DNA from: Mastigamoeba balamuthi
Taxonomy: Eukaryota; Evosea; Mastigamoebida; Mastigamoebidae
Length of the DNA: 21,615 bases
Reading direction: 5' to 3'
Assembly (NCBI GenBank): GCA_902651635.1
Contig: CACRSC010000090.1
Location: forward strand, 21,248-42,862
Within the stretch, counting starts at the first letter, position 1, and each line of letters starts with the position of its first letter. Both the position numbers and the translations under genes were made by a program. This document shows, one piece after another, positions 1 through 8,251 of the stretch. Below the pieces are notes generated by a model that saw only the letters and a program-made list of their open reading frames with translations, was not told the DNA's origin and searched no databases.

Positions 1-180
1 GAAGTGTTCATTCATCATCTGACATGATTATTATGACTATAACCAGAGGTGATATAGTGTAAATTTGGATTTCAGACAAATTTACAAATTATTGAAATAA
101 TAAATAATGGAATGCTGAATGGGAGCAACTTTTCTCAACACAACTGACTGCCAGTGATTTATCATTTGTGTTCACTTCAC

Positions 181-424
181 CTTTTTCCGGAACATGCCCA
201 TGTCATCATGCTGAATAACATGAAGAAAGTGAAACAGCTGCATGAACTGCATCTTGAAGAACACGTTCTTGACAAAGTCATCACCAAACTGGGGATCATA
301 GTATGCCTGGAGACCACCCATATGCTTCTTGATGCTCACGTACATGAGAACACCATGAAATGCATAAATCTCCAGAGCAGTAGTGGAATCCCATGAATGA
401 ATGTGTAGTGCATGGCAATGAGCA
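181..424 (-). mobile_element. piggyBac-like transposase exon (fragment)
   Basis: An open exon of 244 nt reads on the minus strand from a likely acceptor (GCCGCAG, ending at 425) to a GTGAAG donor at 180. Its translation follows the N-terminal part of the piggyBac DDE domain (DDE_Tnp_1_7): a helix with LEIYAFHGVLMYVSI, then the aromatic/acidic stretch AYYDPQFGDDF, then the FMQLFHFLHVI helix. In piggyBac transposases this segment comes before the catalytic aspartates. Those catalytic exons would lie further left, outside the window, so activity cannot be judged. I found no convincing upstream exon and no terminal repeats. The surrounding DNA is AT-rich, unlike the host genes. The family call rests on pattern memory of the motif order, so confidence is moderate. 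Confidence 0.5.
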
Positions 425-616
425 CTGCGGCATACACATTTGTCATAACAGCTATTTTGGCATCCCAAACAGGGAACTACCACACATAAAGGTACTACTC
501 CAGAGGATGTCTGAACATATCAGTGTTGTATTGGTGTTCCTTCCACATCCCAGACATGAATCCTGTAGTGTGATTAAACGGAATGTGTGCTGGAAAGCTG
601 GCAGGACATGTGTTAA

Positions 617-850
617 TGGCCCAGTTGGAGAGGTCTTTGTAATGCTTATTGCAATGAGGCTCCTGCCATCATTAGTGCAGCCATGATAGGGCACATTGCG
701 TTTGGATATGTGGAGAGAAGGGGTACTCCTTATGTTTTTGTGGTTACTGTGTACAAGAACAACAACATCAAGTATTTCAATAGGGCCCGTGATGTGTTCA
801 TGACAGTAAACGTGCTCAGGGTAGCCCTGAATGCCCTTGTCATGTTGTAA
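617..850 (+). other. Unassigned spliced-looking ORF in AT-rich island
   Basis: An uninterrupted frame runs from after the stop at 614-616 to a TAA at 848-850. It has an internal ATG at 683 and a good GTAAGC donor at 847. The translation looks protein-like: it has a hydrophobic stretch (AIISAAMIGHIAFGYV), a VFVVTVYKNNN segment and then a basic/hydrophobic helix. I recognise no family. Downstream frames (about 911-1109 and 1152-1391) could be further exons, but I could not link them with matching phases. Base composition is unlike the GC3-rich host genes, so this could be mobile-element or viral-type DNA, or decayed coding sequence. Confidence 0.25.
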
Positions 851-2175
851 GCATCTCTCTCTATGACAAACAAATTTAACTTTTCATAGAACACTGTTTC
901 TTACCTAAAAGTATAGAAGGGACGTGCTAAACTGCAGATGGGCAGAGAAGAGATTAAGATGGGATGTGGCATTCCAGGCATTACATGCATGTGAGAGGGA
1001 CCTCGAAAGCATGATGTTGACCTTTCCTGTGTTTGATCCAAGTAGGAGAAGTTGGACTCCAACCTATCCTCTGGTACTGTCTTACATGCAGAGGTACCCT
1101 GCTTTATAGCAGTGGTCCATACAGCAGCAGCTATACCTAGTCCCATCATCATTGCAGCCCTCAGCACACCAGAAATGTGTGAAGCTTAAATTGTTGATGC
1201 AAGCAGCAGCACTGCAAGAACATCCAGTGACACCATTCAGACTGCATGTCTTAGCATATGGACTGCAGAAAGCACTTAATGCAGTCATGTCAAGTCCCCT
1301 ATTGTCCATCATTATCATGGATCACAGAGTGAACAAGAAAGGCCAGTATGTGGAACGTAGCACTAATCTGAAGGTTTTGGTTAGGAAATAAACAGTAATA
1401 TGATTACCATACAGATACTCACATAGTATCACAGATTATACTGTGGGATCCATGTGGGTATTCATGTGGTATTATGCATTTTTTTGTGGAACCTGCACCC
1501 TTCCTCTTATCCATATCATTATCTCTCTCTTTACTTCCTCTCTGCAGTGGTACATCCATCTGAAGGTCGATCTCAATATCACTATGAGTCTGCCCTACAT
1601 CATGAGCATGATCAGTGTTATAGCTGCTCAGCATGGTTGCCATGTACAAGTACAACCTTGTTTCAGCATCAAGCTCTGAGATTGGATTTAGTCTTCTTAT
1701 TATATAATCAATTACTTACACTTACTCCTCTGCAGGGAATCAATGTTGAGCATGATGATGAGAGCAGTGCCATCATAACCAAGAATATCTCTCTGCTGCC
1801 ACTTATGAAGAGAGCAGCACCAGTACTAGTGTAAGTGCAGAAAGTAGCAATGACATCATGGGCAGCAGCAGCAGCAGTACCAGTAACAACAGCAGAATTA
1901 GCAGCATCCATGATAGTGGTGACAGCAGCACAGCCAGATGAGCATGGTGATAATATAAGTGTCATCCAGGAGCTTACTGTGATCCTTAATGATGGTGGCA
2001 CTCCCCTTCCTGATGGTTCTTCTGACAAGAATTGACTGTCTTCTCTCTTCATCCTCTCACAGTCTTCCTGCACTCCCTGATACTCTTTCCTGCACTGGTC
2101 CTCTAATAACAATGGTTTGTTGTCATATTTCATAGTATTTAACTGGGGGCAAAAGAGAAGAAAACTGAGTATGTG
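851..2175. other. AT-rich stretch with splice-like signals, no assignable gene
   Basis: No ORF here belongs to a family I recognise. Two strong plus-strand acceptor-like tracts are visible: CTCTCTTTACTTCCTCTCTGCAG ending at about 1545, and CTTACACTTACTCCTCTGCAG ending at about 1736. Between and after them, frames stay open for 60-120 codons. From about 1770 to 1937 a frame rich in Ser (AGC/AGT repeats near 1858-1890) ends in TGA. An intron-bearing coding remnant on the plus strand is possible, but the exons cannot be chained with confidence. Confidence 0.3.
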
Positions 2176-2296
2176 GTATTCATGCAGTACCCCATGGAAC
2201 CTGCAGCAGTGGCCTCTTGTTCTCACACAGGTACTGAAAAAAAGATCACTGGAAATTTAAAATGTCTTTTTTGCACATGAAAAGACAAACTGTGTG
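2176..2296 (+). repeat. Diverged direct repeat, copy A
   Basis: The blocks GTATTCATGCAGTA, CTGCAGCAGTGGCCT and GGTACTGAAAAAAAGATCAC occur in this order. They recur in the same order and orientation at 2438-2563 as GTATTCATACAGTA, CTGCAGTAGTGACCT and GGGTACTGAAAAAATCAC. Both copies then run into a TTTTGCACA/TTTTCACAC stretch followed by AAAA-rich sequence. The copies are about 262 nt apart, and their middles have different indels. This is a direct visual alignment; the origin is unknown. Confidence 0.55.
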
Positions 2297-2437
2297 GTAA
2301 CTGTGCAGAAACTGTATTGCATGGTTTACCTGCTGGTTTTGTGGTACTACATAACTGCAGCAATTAGTGGGCTACAGTATGGGTTAACCATCTTTTTTTG
2401 TTTTACTTGGAAGAATATGTGTGTAAGTAAATGTACA

Positions 2438-2563
2438 GTATTCATACAGTAACTGCAGTAGTGACCTTGGGGACCCACATGGAACAGTTGCAGTACTGTA
2501 TGGGTACTGAAAAAATCACTGAAAAATACAAAACATTTTCACACAGAAAAATACATACAATAT
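2438..2563 (+). repeat. Diverged direct repeat, copy B
   Basis: This is the partner of the copy starting at 2176. It has the same block order, with an extra TGGAACAGTTGCAGTACTGTA insert between the second and third blocks. It is unrelated to any gene model. Tandem sub-terminal repeats of this sort occur in some transposons, but no terminal inverted repeat was found to support that. Confidence 0.55.
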
Positions 2564-2699
2564 GAGTGCTCAAGTGTAGTACTCACAGTTTTATTGTACG
2601 AACCTACAATATTATTGTTCATAATATCAATTTTGAGAACTGGAAATCACAACAATCTTTGAATGTCTTAGCCAGAGAGGATTTCTGAGAGAACTCAGC

Positions 2700-3143
2700 A
2701 CCACTCATGAACATCAAGTGTATCACATATGTGGGCCTCCAAATAAGTGTGTCAGAACACCAAGTATGCTGCTGCACTCTGAGAAGGAGATTACACTACT
2801 GCTCCTGCAGGTTGCAGACCTCTGTCAAATGACTGGCCAGGAGCTTCTCATACTCCTTGGCATGAAACATCTAATGCTTAAGCAGTATGCAGCTTTAAGA
2901 GACAGGAGTTCCCTGAGTACAGGTAGTATGCATGTCTTTGGCAGCTATGGACTCCATGTCAATTGACTTTTCTGTCAGAGGTATACAAGGTGCATGTGTT
3001 CAGGACATAGAGTCTGTATTCAGCCAGACAGTTGCATGGTACAGGGAGTGCAGGCTATGGGATAACTCTAGGGAGATCCCCACAGTGGTTCCCTGCTGTC
3101 ACAGTAGTGTAAAGGAGACAAACTATAAACTCAGGCTTTGTTA
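2700..3143 (+). other. Unassigned two-exon ORF, possible helix-turn-helix
   Basis: A frame open through 2718-2922 ends at a GTAGTA donor (2923). The next acceptor, CTGTCAG (ends 2978), follows GTCAATTGAC, the same branch-like motif seen in the host genes; this gives a 56-nt intron. Exon 1 encodes LLHSEKEITLLLLQVADLCQ, then MTGQELLILLGMKHLML. That spacing resembles the N-terminal helix-turn-helix of pogo/Tc5-type transposases, but the similarity is weak. Joined in phase, exon 2 stops after about ten codons. Another exon 2 frame stays open to 3144. Function is unknown. Confidence 0.25.
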
Positions 3144-3144
3144 G

Positions 3145-3503
3145 AGTCAAGAGTTGTGATACTCCTGAAAGACACAGTGATCAGACATACAAAAGTATGA
3201 AGTATGACTTTAGAGGGCAGACAGTACATACAGTGCAGGTTCTTGCAATCCGTTGAAATTGTGAGCTCTGTCTGTCGTGCAGAGTTACCATCTTCAGAGC
3301 TGAAAAGTCCGGTAGCAGTGATTGCGCCAAAGCACGAAGCGGGAAAAAAAAAGAGATGATCATCGTCCCACCTGTGAATAAAGCCATTTGATTGTTCAAA
3401 GGCACTTTGAGACCGTGGAAGAGAGCAGAGCACACCAGAACAAGACGGACAGGGAGGCTCACACGTGTGCTGCCGCCCTCATGCAGCTGCAGCGGCCGCC
3501 GCT
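3145..3503. other. Transition from AT-rich island to host DNA; PFK 3' flank
   Basis: No gene is seen. Composition shifts from AT-rich to GC-rich between about 3300 and 3480. A run of nine A residues lies at about 3345. The last part should be the 3' untranslated region of the minus-strand phosphofructokinase gene. No clear AATAAA on the minus strand was identified. Confidence 0.5.
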
Positions 3504-5193
3504 TTACTCGTCGCCGTGGGCGACCGAGACCTTGGCGCCCTTGGGCTGGCCGATCTCGTTGAGGAGGTGGGTGAACCACGGGTGGTCGATGTTGAACGCC
3601 TTGGCGCCCTTGACGCGCTCAAACTCGATCGCGCGCAGCACGCCGTTGCGCTCCTCGTCGTGGCCGATCAGGCCAGCCTCGCCGCGCAGCGCGCAGTCGA
3701 CGGCCAGGTCCACCATGCCCTGCGCAGCAGCACAGTTAATATTCAGCGAACATTCCGGGAAACCGCCCGGAAACAAACGGGAACGCTGAGGGAAAGCAGG
3801 GAAAAATCGCGGAAGGGGCCCCCCGTGCCTTGATGAGGCGGAGGTCCTCGGCGTTGGCGGGGGCCGAGCGCGAGAAGTAGCCCGACTTCTGGACGAGGAC
3901 CTTGTCCGCGCCGACCATGCCGCCGAACTGCTTGCCGAACCAGGCGCCGGGGTTGATGAGGTCGATCTTGACGTGGCCGAAGGGGTCGCGCGGGACCGTC
4001 TCGCCCTTGGCGGTCATCTCCGCGACGATGTCGTTGATGCCCGCGCCCTCGCTGAGGAAGATGTTGACGCAGCCCACGCGCTCCATGACGGCGCGCAGGC
4101 GGGCGGCCTCGGCCTTGAGGTCGATGGTCATCTCGGGCACGTAGACGGCGTGGATGTCGTAGCGCTCGCGCGTGTGGCCGAGCTCGGGCGCGAACTCGCG
4201 GTGCGCGAGCTGCGCGCGGTAGTAGTCGGCGGCCTGGGCCGTCAGGTACCCGCACGAGCGGCCCATGACCTCGTGGACCAGCAGCACGCGCGGGTTGGCC
4301 GTCTGCTCCGCGACGACGTTCTGGAAGAAGCGCGAGGCCTGCTCGGCGGCCGTCATGGCGCCCAGCGACTGGCGCACGGGCACGATGTCGTTGTCGATCG
4401 TCTTGGGCAGGCCGATCACGCGCAGCGTGTAGCCGTGCGCCTTGAGGTACGCCGCCAGGTCCGCCGCCGCCGTGTTGGTGTCGTCGCCGCCGATCGTGTG
4501 CAGCACGTCCACGCCGTCCTTGATCAGCTGGTCCGCCGCCACCTGCCTGGGGTCCTGGCCCTCTGCGCCCCCCCGTCACCCCTGTCAGCATCATCGTCGC
4601 CCGCCGTGGCGTGGCGTGTCGTGTCGTTGCGTGGCAGAGTTTGTTTTTCCCGGCGCCGTTGTTTTTTCCCCTTTGGCGGGAAATGCAGGGCGGGTGCACG
4701 TGTGTTGTGCGCTGCTGCTGCGCCACGCACCCTTGACGAGGCCGCGCTTGACGCAGTCGGCGACGTTGGCCATCTTGACGCGCGAGTTGCCGATGCAGCT
4801 GCCGCCGACGGTGTGCAGGACGTGCGCCTGGAGCCTCATGGCCGGGGTCACGAGCACCTTCTCGCCCAGCAGCAGGCCCTGCGCACAGCCACCCCCCACG
4901 CCACGTGAGCAACGGCGCCGTTCGATTCCGCCCGCCGGCGTTGTTTTTTCCGCGTTCAAATTAAAGGTGAACGTTTGTTTTGTTTGCTGTTTGTCATAGT
5001 TTGTTGTTTGTTCTGCGCGGCGCGCTGCTGGGCCCGCGGGCTGCCAGGGGGGGCGCACCTTGTAGCCGTTGAGGTAGAGGATGATGTTGGTCTCGGGCGA
5101 CATCTCGGTGTAGCGCTCGATGAGGCCGCCGACGGCCGACGACAGGCAGGGGGCGAGGCCTCCGGCAGTGAGCAGGGCGACAGTCTTGACCAT
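3504..5193 (-). CDS. pfk: PPi-dependent 6-phosphofructokinase (short type), 4 exons
   Basis: Phosphorylates fructose 6-phosphate to fructose 1,6-bisphosphate, using pyrophosphate rather than ATP as judged from its motifs; a cytosolic glycolytic step. Exons: 5193-5059, 4878-4731, 4562-3829, 3719-3504, giving 410 residues, normal for the short (about 48 kDa) Entamoeba-like class. Visible motifs: the N-terminal loop ALLTAGGLAPC (6-16); GGDDTNT (119-125), where ATP enzymes have GGDGS; PKTIDND (147-153), whose Lys and Asp mark PPi-type active sites; and MGR (194-196). Intron phases agree at every junction. Intron 1 starts GTGCGC and intron 2 GTGCGT. Intron 3 is GC-AG (AAG|GCACGG), with TTAAC as its branch site. 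The start is the first ATG before the glycine-rich loop. PPi specificity is inferred from family knowledge, not shown. Confidence 0.93.
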
Positions 5194-5488
5194 TCTCGGG
5201 GTGGGGGTTGGGGTGGAGCGGGTGGTGGGGTTGCTGCCTCAGACGAGGGTGTGCAAAAGAAAGAGAAGAAAAAAAGGCCCCCCGGACACGTCACGAGGGA
5301 AAATCGTCTGGCGTGCGTCACCAGATGCGCGTATCTCGCCCCTTCTAGGAAATATCGCGTAATATACCCAATGTTCGCCCCCCTCAGTGCCCGACTGACT
5401 CACACTGTTCAGTGTGCACAGCGTGCACCTGCACAGACCGCGGGGATCCGCACCACCCACTCCCACTCACACCACCAACCAGGGGCAC

Positions 5489-5540
5489 CGCGGGAGGCAG
5501 CAGTCAAAATCAATTGAGCGCGCAGTCGCTGCCTCCCGCG
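5489..5540. repeat. Perfect 13-bp inverted repeat enclosing TCAATTGA
   Basis: The left arm CGCGGGAGGCAGC (5489-5501) is exactly complementary to the right arm GCTGCCTCCCGCG (5528-5540). The 26-nt loop carries the palindrome TCAATTGA (5509-5516) and GCGCGCAG. It would form a stable stem in RNA of either strand. It lies in an intergenic region between divergent genes, so it may be a regulatory hairpin or part of an unannotated RNA. Confidence 0.7.
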
Positions 5541-6406
5541 TCTTGTGCACACAACGTCTGGGCCAGAGGTGCAGCTGGAGCCATCGTGCCGACCGTGCTG
5601 GGCCCCTGCCGACTCCACTCCGCCATCCCAGCCCCTGCACGCAAGTCTGACGCGCTTCCTGCCCCTCAGCCCCTTTGCTCACTGCCAGCTGGCCCTCCAG
5701 CGCGCGCCCGTCGTTGGCGCCCCGTGCGTGTCCTCGCCACACGCCACCCGCATCCTGTGGGAGGCAGCCACGCGGGTGAGCTGTCGGTGGGCCCCAGCCA
5801 GCCGCGCCGGTCGTTGGTCGCCACAGTCGAAGATACTCCGACACGGCCGATGGCCTGCGGGGAAGGGGACGGGGCAGCAGCTTCCGGCACGCGGGGGTTC
5901 TGACTGGGACGGGCAAGCAGGGCGACTGCTGTGGACCATCGGCGGGCCTACCGAGTGGCGAGCGGCCTTCCCTCGGAGAGCTCCTCGCTGGCTCGGATGC
6001 CCAGTTTAGCCATCGCTCCTGAGGGCCCAACTGACCGCAAACGAGGGTAAGGTGCCAACCACACGGCAACTCGGCTGGGCTGTCGGGGCTGCGTGGCGTT
6101 GCGGACCCCTCCGGACATGGTGTACCCCTCGTCTGCCCAGCCACGCCTTGCCTGTAGCCGCAGTCGTGCGTCGTGCGTCTGCGAGTGTTCCAGGGCGACG
6201 GCTCGTTGTGTCTTTCCGTGCCGATGCGCTGCACAGGCTTGGCTTCCATGGTGCGAGTTTGTCTGGGGTCATGTTCTGCACCTATCTGTGCGCCGGCCAT
6301 CATTTCTTTTATCATCACACGCCAAAAATGCACGAGGGAACAGAAGACCCCGGGGCGGCAGGCAACGCTCTGTGCCCCACCGCGATTCGGTATCTCGCAA
6401 GATCCC

Positions 6407-6434
6407 CCCCCCACACGCACACACGTGTGGGGGG
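6407..6434. repeat. Perfect 11-bp hairpin upstream of the TSP1 gene
   Basis: CCCCCCACACG (6407-6417) pairs exactly with CGTGTGGGGGG (6424-6434) across a CACACA loop. The right arm with the loop creates a CACGTG E-box-like core at 6422-6427. The hairpin lies about 160 nt upstream of the start codon at 6593, so it sits in the promoter or 5' leader. Its role is unknown. Confidence 0.65.
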
Positions 6435-6592
6435 CTGAACGTGAACCAGATGGAAAAGACACTAATGGTGCACGGGCGGTGCACTCAAAAGGTTCACCGA
6501 GGCTGGCTCAGCGATCTTGAGCAGAAAAATCCAGTCCACTCGCTATTGTCTACTGCCCGCCAGCACAGGCACACAGGACCCCCCTCGGACAT

Positions 6593-7784
6593 ATGCCAGC
6601 GCTGCACACGCTCTCCGTCCTCGTCGCCGCCGCTGCCGTGCTGTCGCTGGCCGCCGTGGGCGCCGCGGAGCAGTGCATCACGTGCGGGTGGTGCACGCGG
6701 GTCGACGGCTACTGGAAGGCCGACGCCATGTGGTGGTCCGTGCTGGCGATACAGTGCAAGCAGCCCACGGACCCCAGCGTAGCCCGCCGCCTCTACTACA
6801 ACCTGACGCGCGTCCGCTACCTGGCCTTCGAGCTCTACAACGAGAACCGCGTGCCGCTGAGCTTCCGGCTGAGCTACGAGGAGCACGTGGCCGACTCGGT
6901 CATCCCGCTCGACAGCGGCACGTCGTGCCTGCGCCTCCACGACCACGTGCCGCGGCGCTACGTGCCCGCGGGCAAGCCCTACGCGTGGCTGCAGATGAAG
7001 TCGGACAAGGTGATGCCGTACAAGAACATGGCCACGGCCTACGACCTGGAGCTCGACTGCACGCCCGTCTACAAGTACGTCTGGACCGGCGCTCCCTGGG
7101 CGCCCTCGTGCGCCGAGGGCGGCGGCGTGCAGTCGCGCAAGACCGCGCCGTCGTGCGTCGACACCACCACGGGAACCACGGTGGGCCCCACCTACTGCGA
7201 GGAGAACGCCGAGACGGGGACGTGCGTGCCGTTTTTTTCCTTCTCTTTTTCGAAAAAGTTCCTGTTCGTGACGCAACGCAGCGGTGGTGTCAACCGCGTC
7301 TGCCAGGTGGCGTGGAAGGCGGGCGCGTGGGGCGCGTGCGGGCAGAACCCCCCGGGCGAGTGCTCGAGCGTCCGCAACGCCACGTGCCTCTACGACGACG
7401 GGAGCGCGGCCCCCGAGAGCCAATGCAGGCGAGCGAGCCACAAAGCGGCCCGACTCAACTGACTGGGGGGGCACCGGACACAGGAAGCAGAGGCCGCTGC
7501 TGGTCGACTACAAGGCGTGCGCGGAGCAGAACGACTCGTGCAGCTACCCCAACGTCACGTGCGTCTGCGGGGGCTGCGCGGCGGAGGAGATGGCGCAGTC
7601 GGGGATGACGCTCGAGGTCCCCGGCGCGGACCACTGCACGCTCGACGCCTGCAGGGCCGCTGTCTGCGCGCACGCGACGTCTGCTGCCGTCTACAAGGGC
7701 TCGGACGAGGCCGCTGCCCACAGCCTGGCGCCCGCGGCTGCCGTGGCTCTCGGTTTGCTGGCCGTCTTGGCTGGTCGCTGGTAG
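6593..7784 (+). CDS. Secreted thrombospondin type-1 repeat protein, probable GPI anchor
   Basis: Exons 6593-7225, 7307-7428 and 7484-7784 encode 351 residues. Residues 1-25 form a classic signal peptide (hydrophobic core SVLVAAAAVLSLAAV). After a unique Cys-containing region (28-160) come two TSP1-like modules: WTGAPWAPSC near 164, and WKAGAWGACGQNPPGEC just after exon junction 1. Both have the expected W-W-C, R and Cys spacing. A third Cys-rich segment follows. The C terminus (LAPAAAVALGLLAVLAGRW) is a hydrophobic tail with no cytoplasmic end, as in GPI-attachment signals. Intron 1 (81 nt) is a multiple of three with no stop, so a retained form would add 27 residues. Intron 2 (55 nt) is GC-AG (CAG|GCGAGC), with CAACTGAC as branch. 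A surface or adhesive role is inferred. Confidence 0.85.
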
Positions 7785-7829
7785 ATCGGATGCGAAGCTG
7801 TGGCTCCACGCCACGGCCACGCCGACACG

Positions 7830-7847
7830 AATAAATCGACCATTGAA
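7830..7847 (+). terminator. Polyadenylation signals of the TSP1 gene
   Basis: AATAAA (7830-7835) lies 46 nt after the stop codon, followed at once by ATTGAATAA. The same ATTGAATAA string occurs after the RasGEF stop near 18760. This suggests that TTGAATAA or AATAAA serves as the 3'-end signal in this genome. Confidence 0.6.
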
Positions 7848-8251
7848 TAACGGGAGTGCTGCGTAGTAGCACCTTGGCTTGTGCCCAAAGTCTTGCTGCT
7901 TCTCTGGGTCCCATTTCCCAGCACCGGATTCGAAGAGGCACCGGCTCACAGGCAAACCGTAGAACTCACATGGCTTGTAGGCCGACACACTAAGCCAGGC
8001 GGCAAGCTCTAAGAACGAAATAATGATCCTTCGTGCCATCGCACCAGCGCATGGGACAGCCGACAGTGCCAAGAACAACAGCACTGCAGTTGGCGACTGC
8101 ACAAGATACCCAGAGGTGCACAAGCACACCGAGCACCAAACCGCAGTCTGTCACTCACGGGGCAGCAGTTGCGCGAGAGCCAGCAGCGCTCATAACGCCG
8201 CAGCAGAGGCAGGTCGCCACACACGGGCAATCGTTTGTGAGAAAGCGCGGC
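7848..8251. other. Intergenic spacer between convergent genes
   Basis: This stretch lies between the 3' ends of the plus-strand TSP1 protein gene and the minus-strand glycosyltransferase gene. A minus-strand frame from an ATG near 8039 has a signal-peptide-like start, but it runs antisense across the TSP1 last exon and lacks GC3 bias, so I do not call it. No RNA gene or repeat is evident. Confidence 0.5.

Larger units (their letters stand above)
5194..6592. other. GC-rich intergenic region, no supported gene
   Basis: This stretch separates the divergent PFK (-) and TSP1 protein (+) genes and must hold both promoters. Long open frames exist on both strands, including 331 codons on minus, but their composition (Pro/Arg/Gly-rich, no domain, no codon-position bias) looks like chance in GC-rich DNA. 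A TCAATTGAGCGCGCAG string at 5509-5524 looks like a plus-strand intron end, but no exon pair could be built around it. A short palindrome, CACACTG-TT-CAGTGTG, lies at 5401-5416. Two longer perfect inverted repeats are listed separately. A non-coding RNA gene here is possible. Confidence 0.5.

Noticed and set aside
1-3300. Idea of an integrated large DNA virus or virus-transposon fusion
   Set aside because: No hallmark capsid, polymerase or packaging protein could be recognised; only a piggyBac-like exon and unassigned ORFs are visible.
3973-4908. Long plus-strand frame opposite the PFK exons
   Set aside because: Antisense shadow of the PFK exons; the PFK strand carries all the conserved motifs and it also crosses PFK introns.
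5467-6462. 331-codon open frame on the minus strand
   Set aside because: No domain, no codon-position bias, Pro/Arg/Gly-rich in GC-rich DNA, and equally long frames on the other strand; most likely chance.
7928-7936. Minus-strand TTCGAATCC resembling a tRNA B box
   Set aside because: Neighbouring bases do not form a cloverleaf and no matching A box was found.
7455-8129. Minus-strand frame with a signal-peptide-like start near 8039
   Set aside because: Runs antisense across the last TSP1 exon, lacks GC3 bias, and has no recognisable domain beyond the hydrophobic start.
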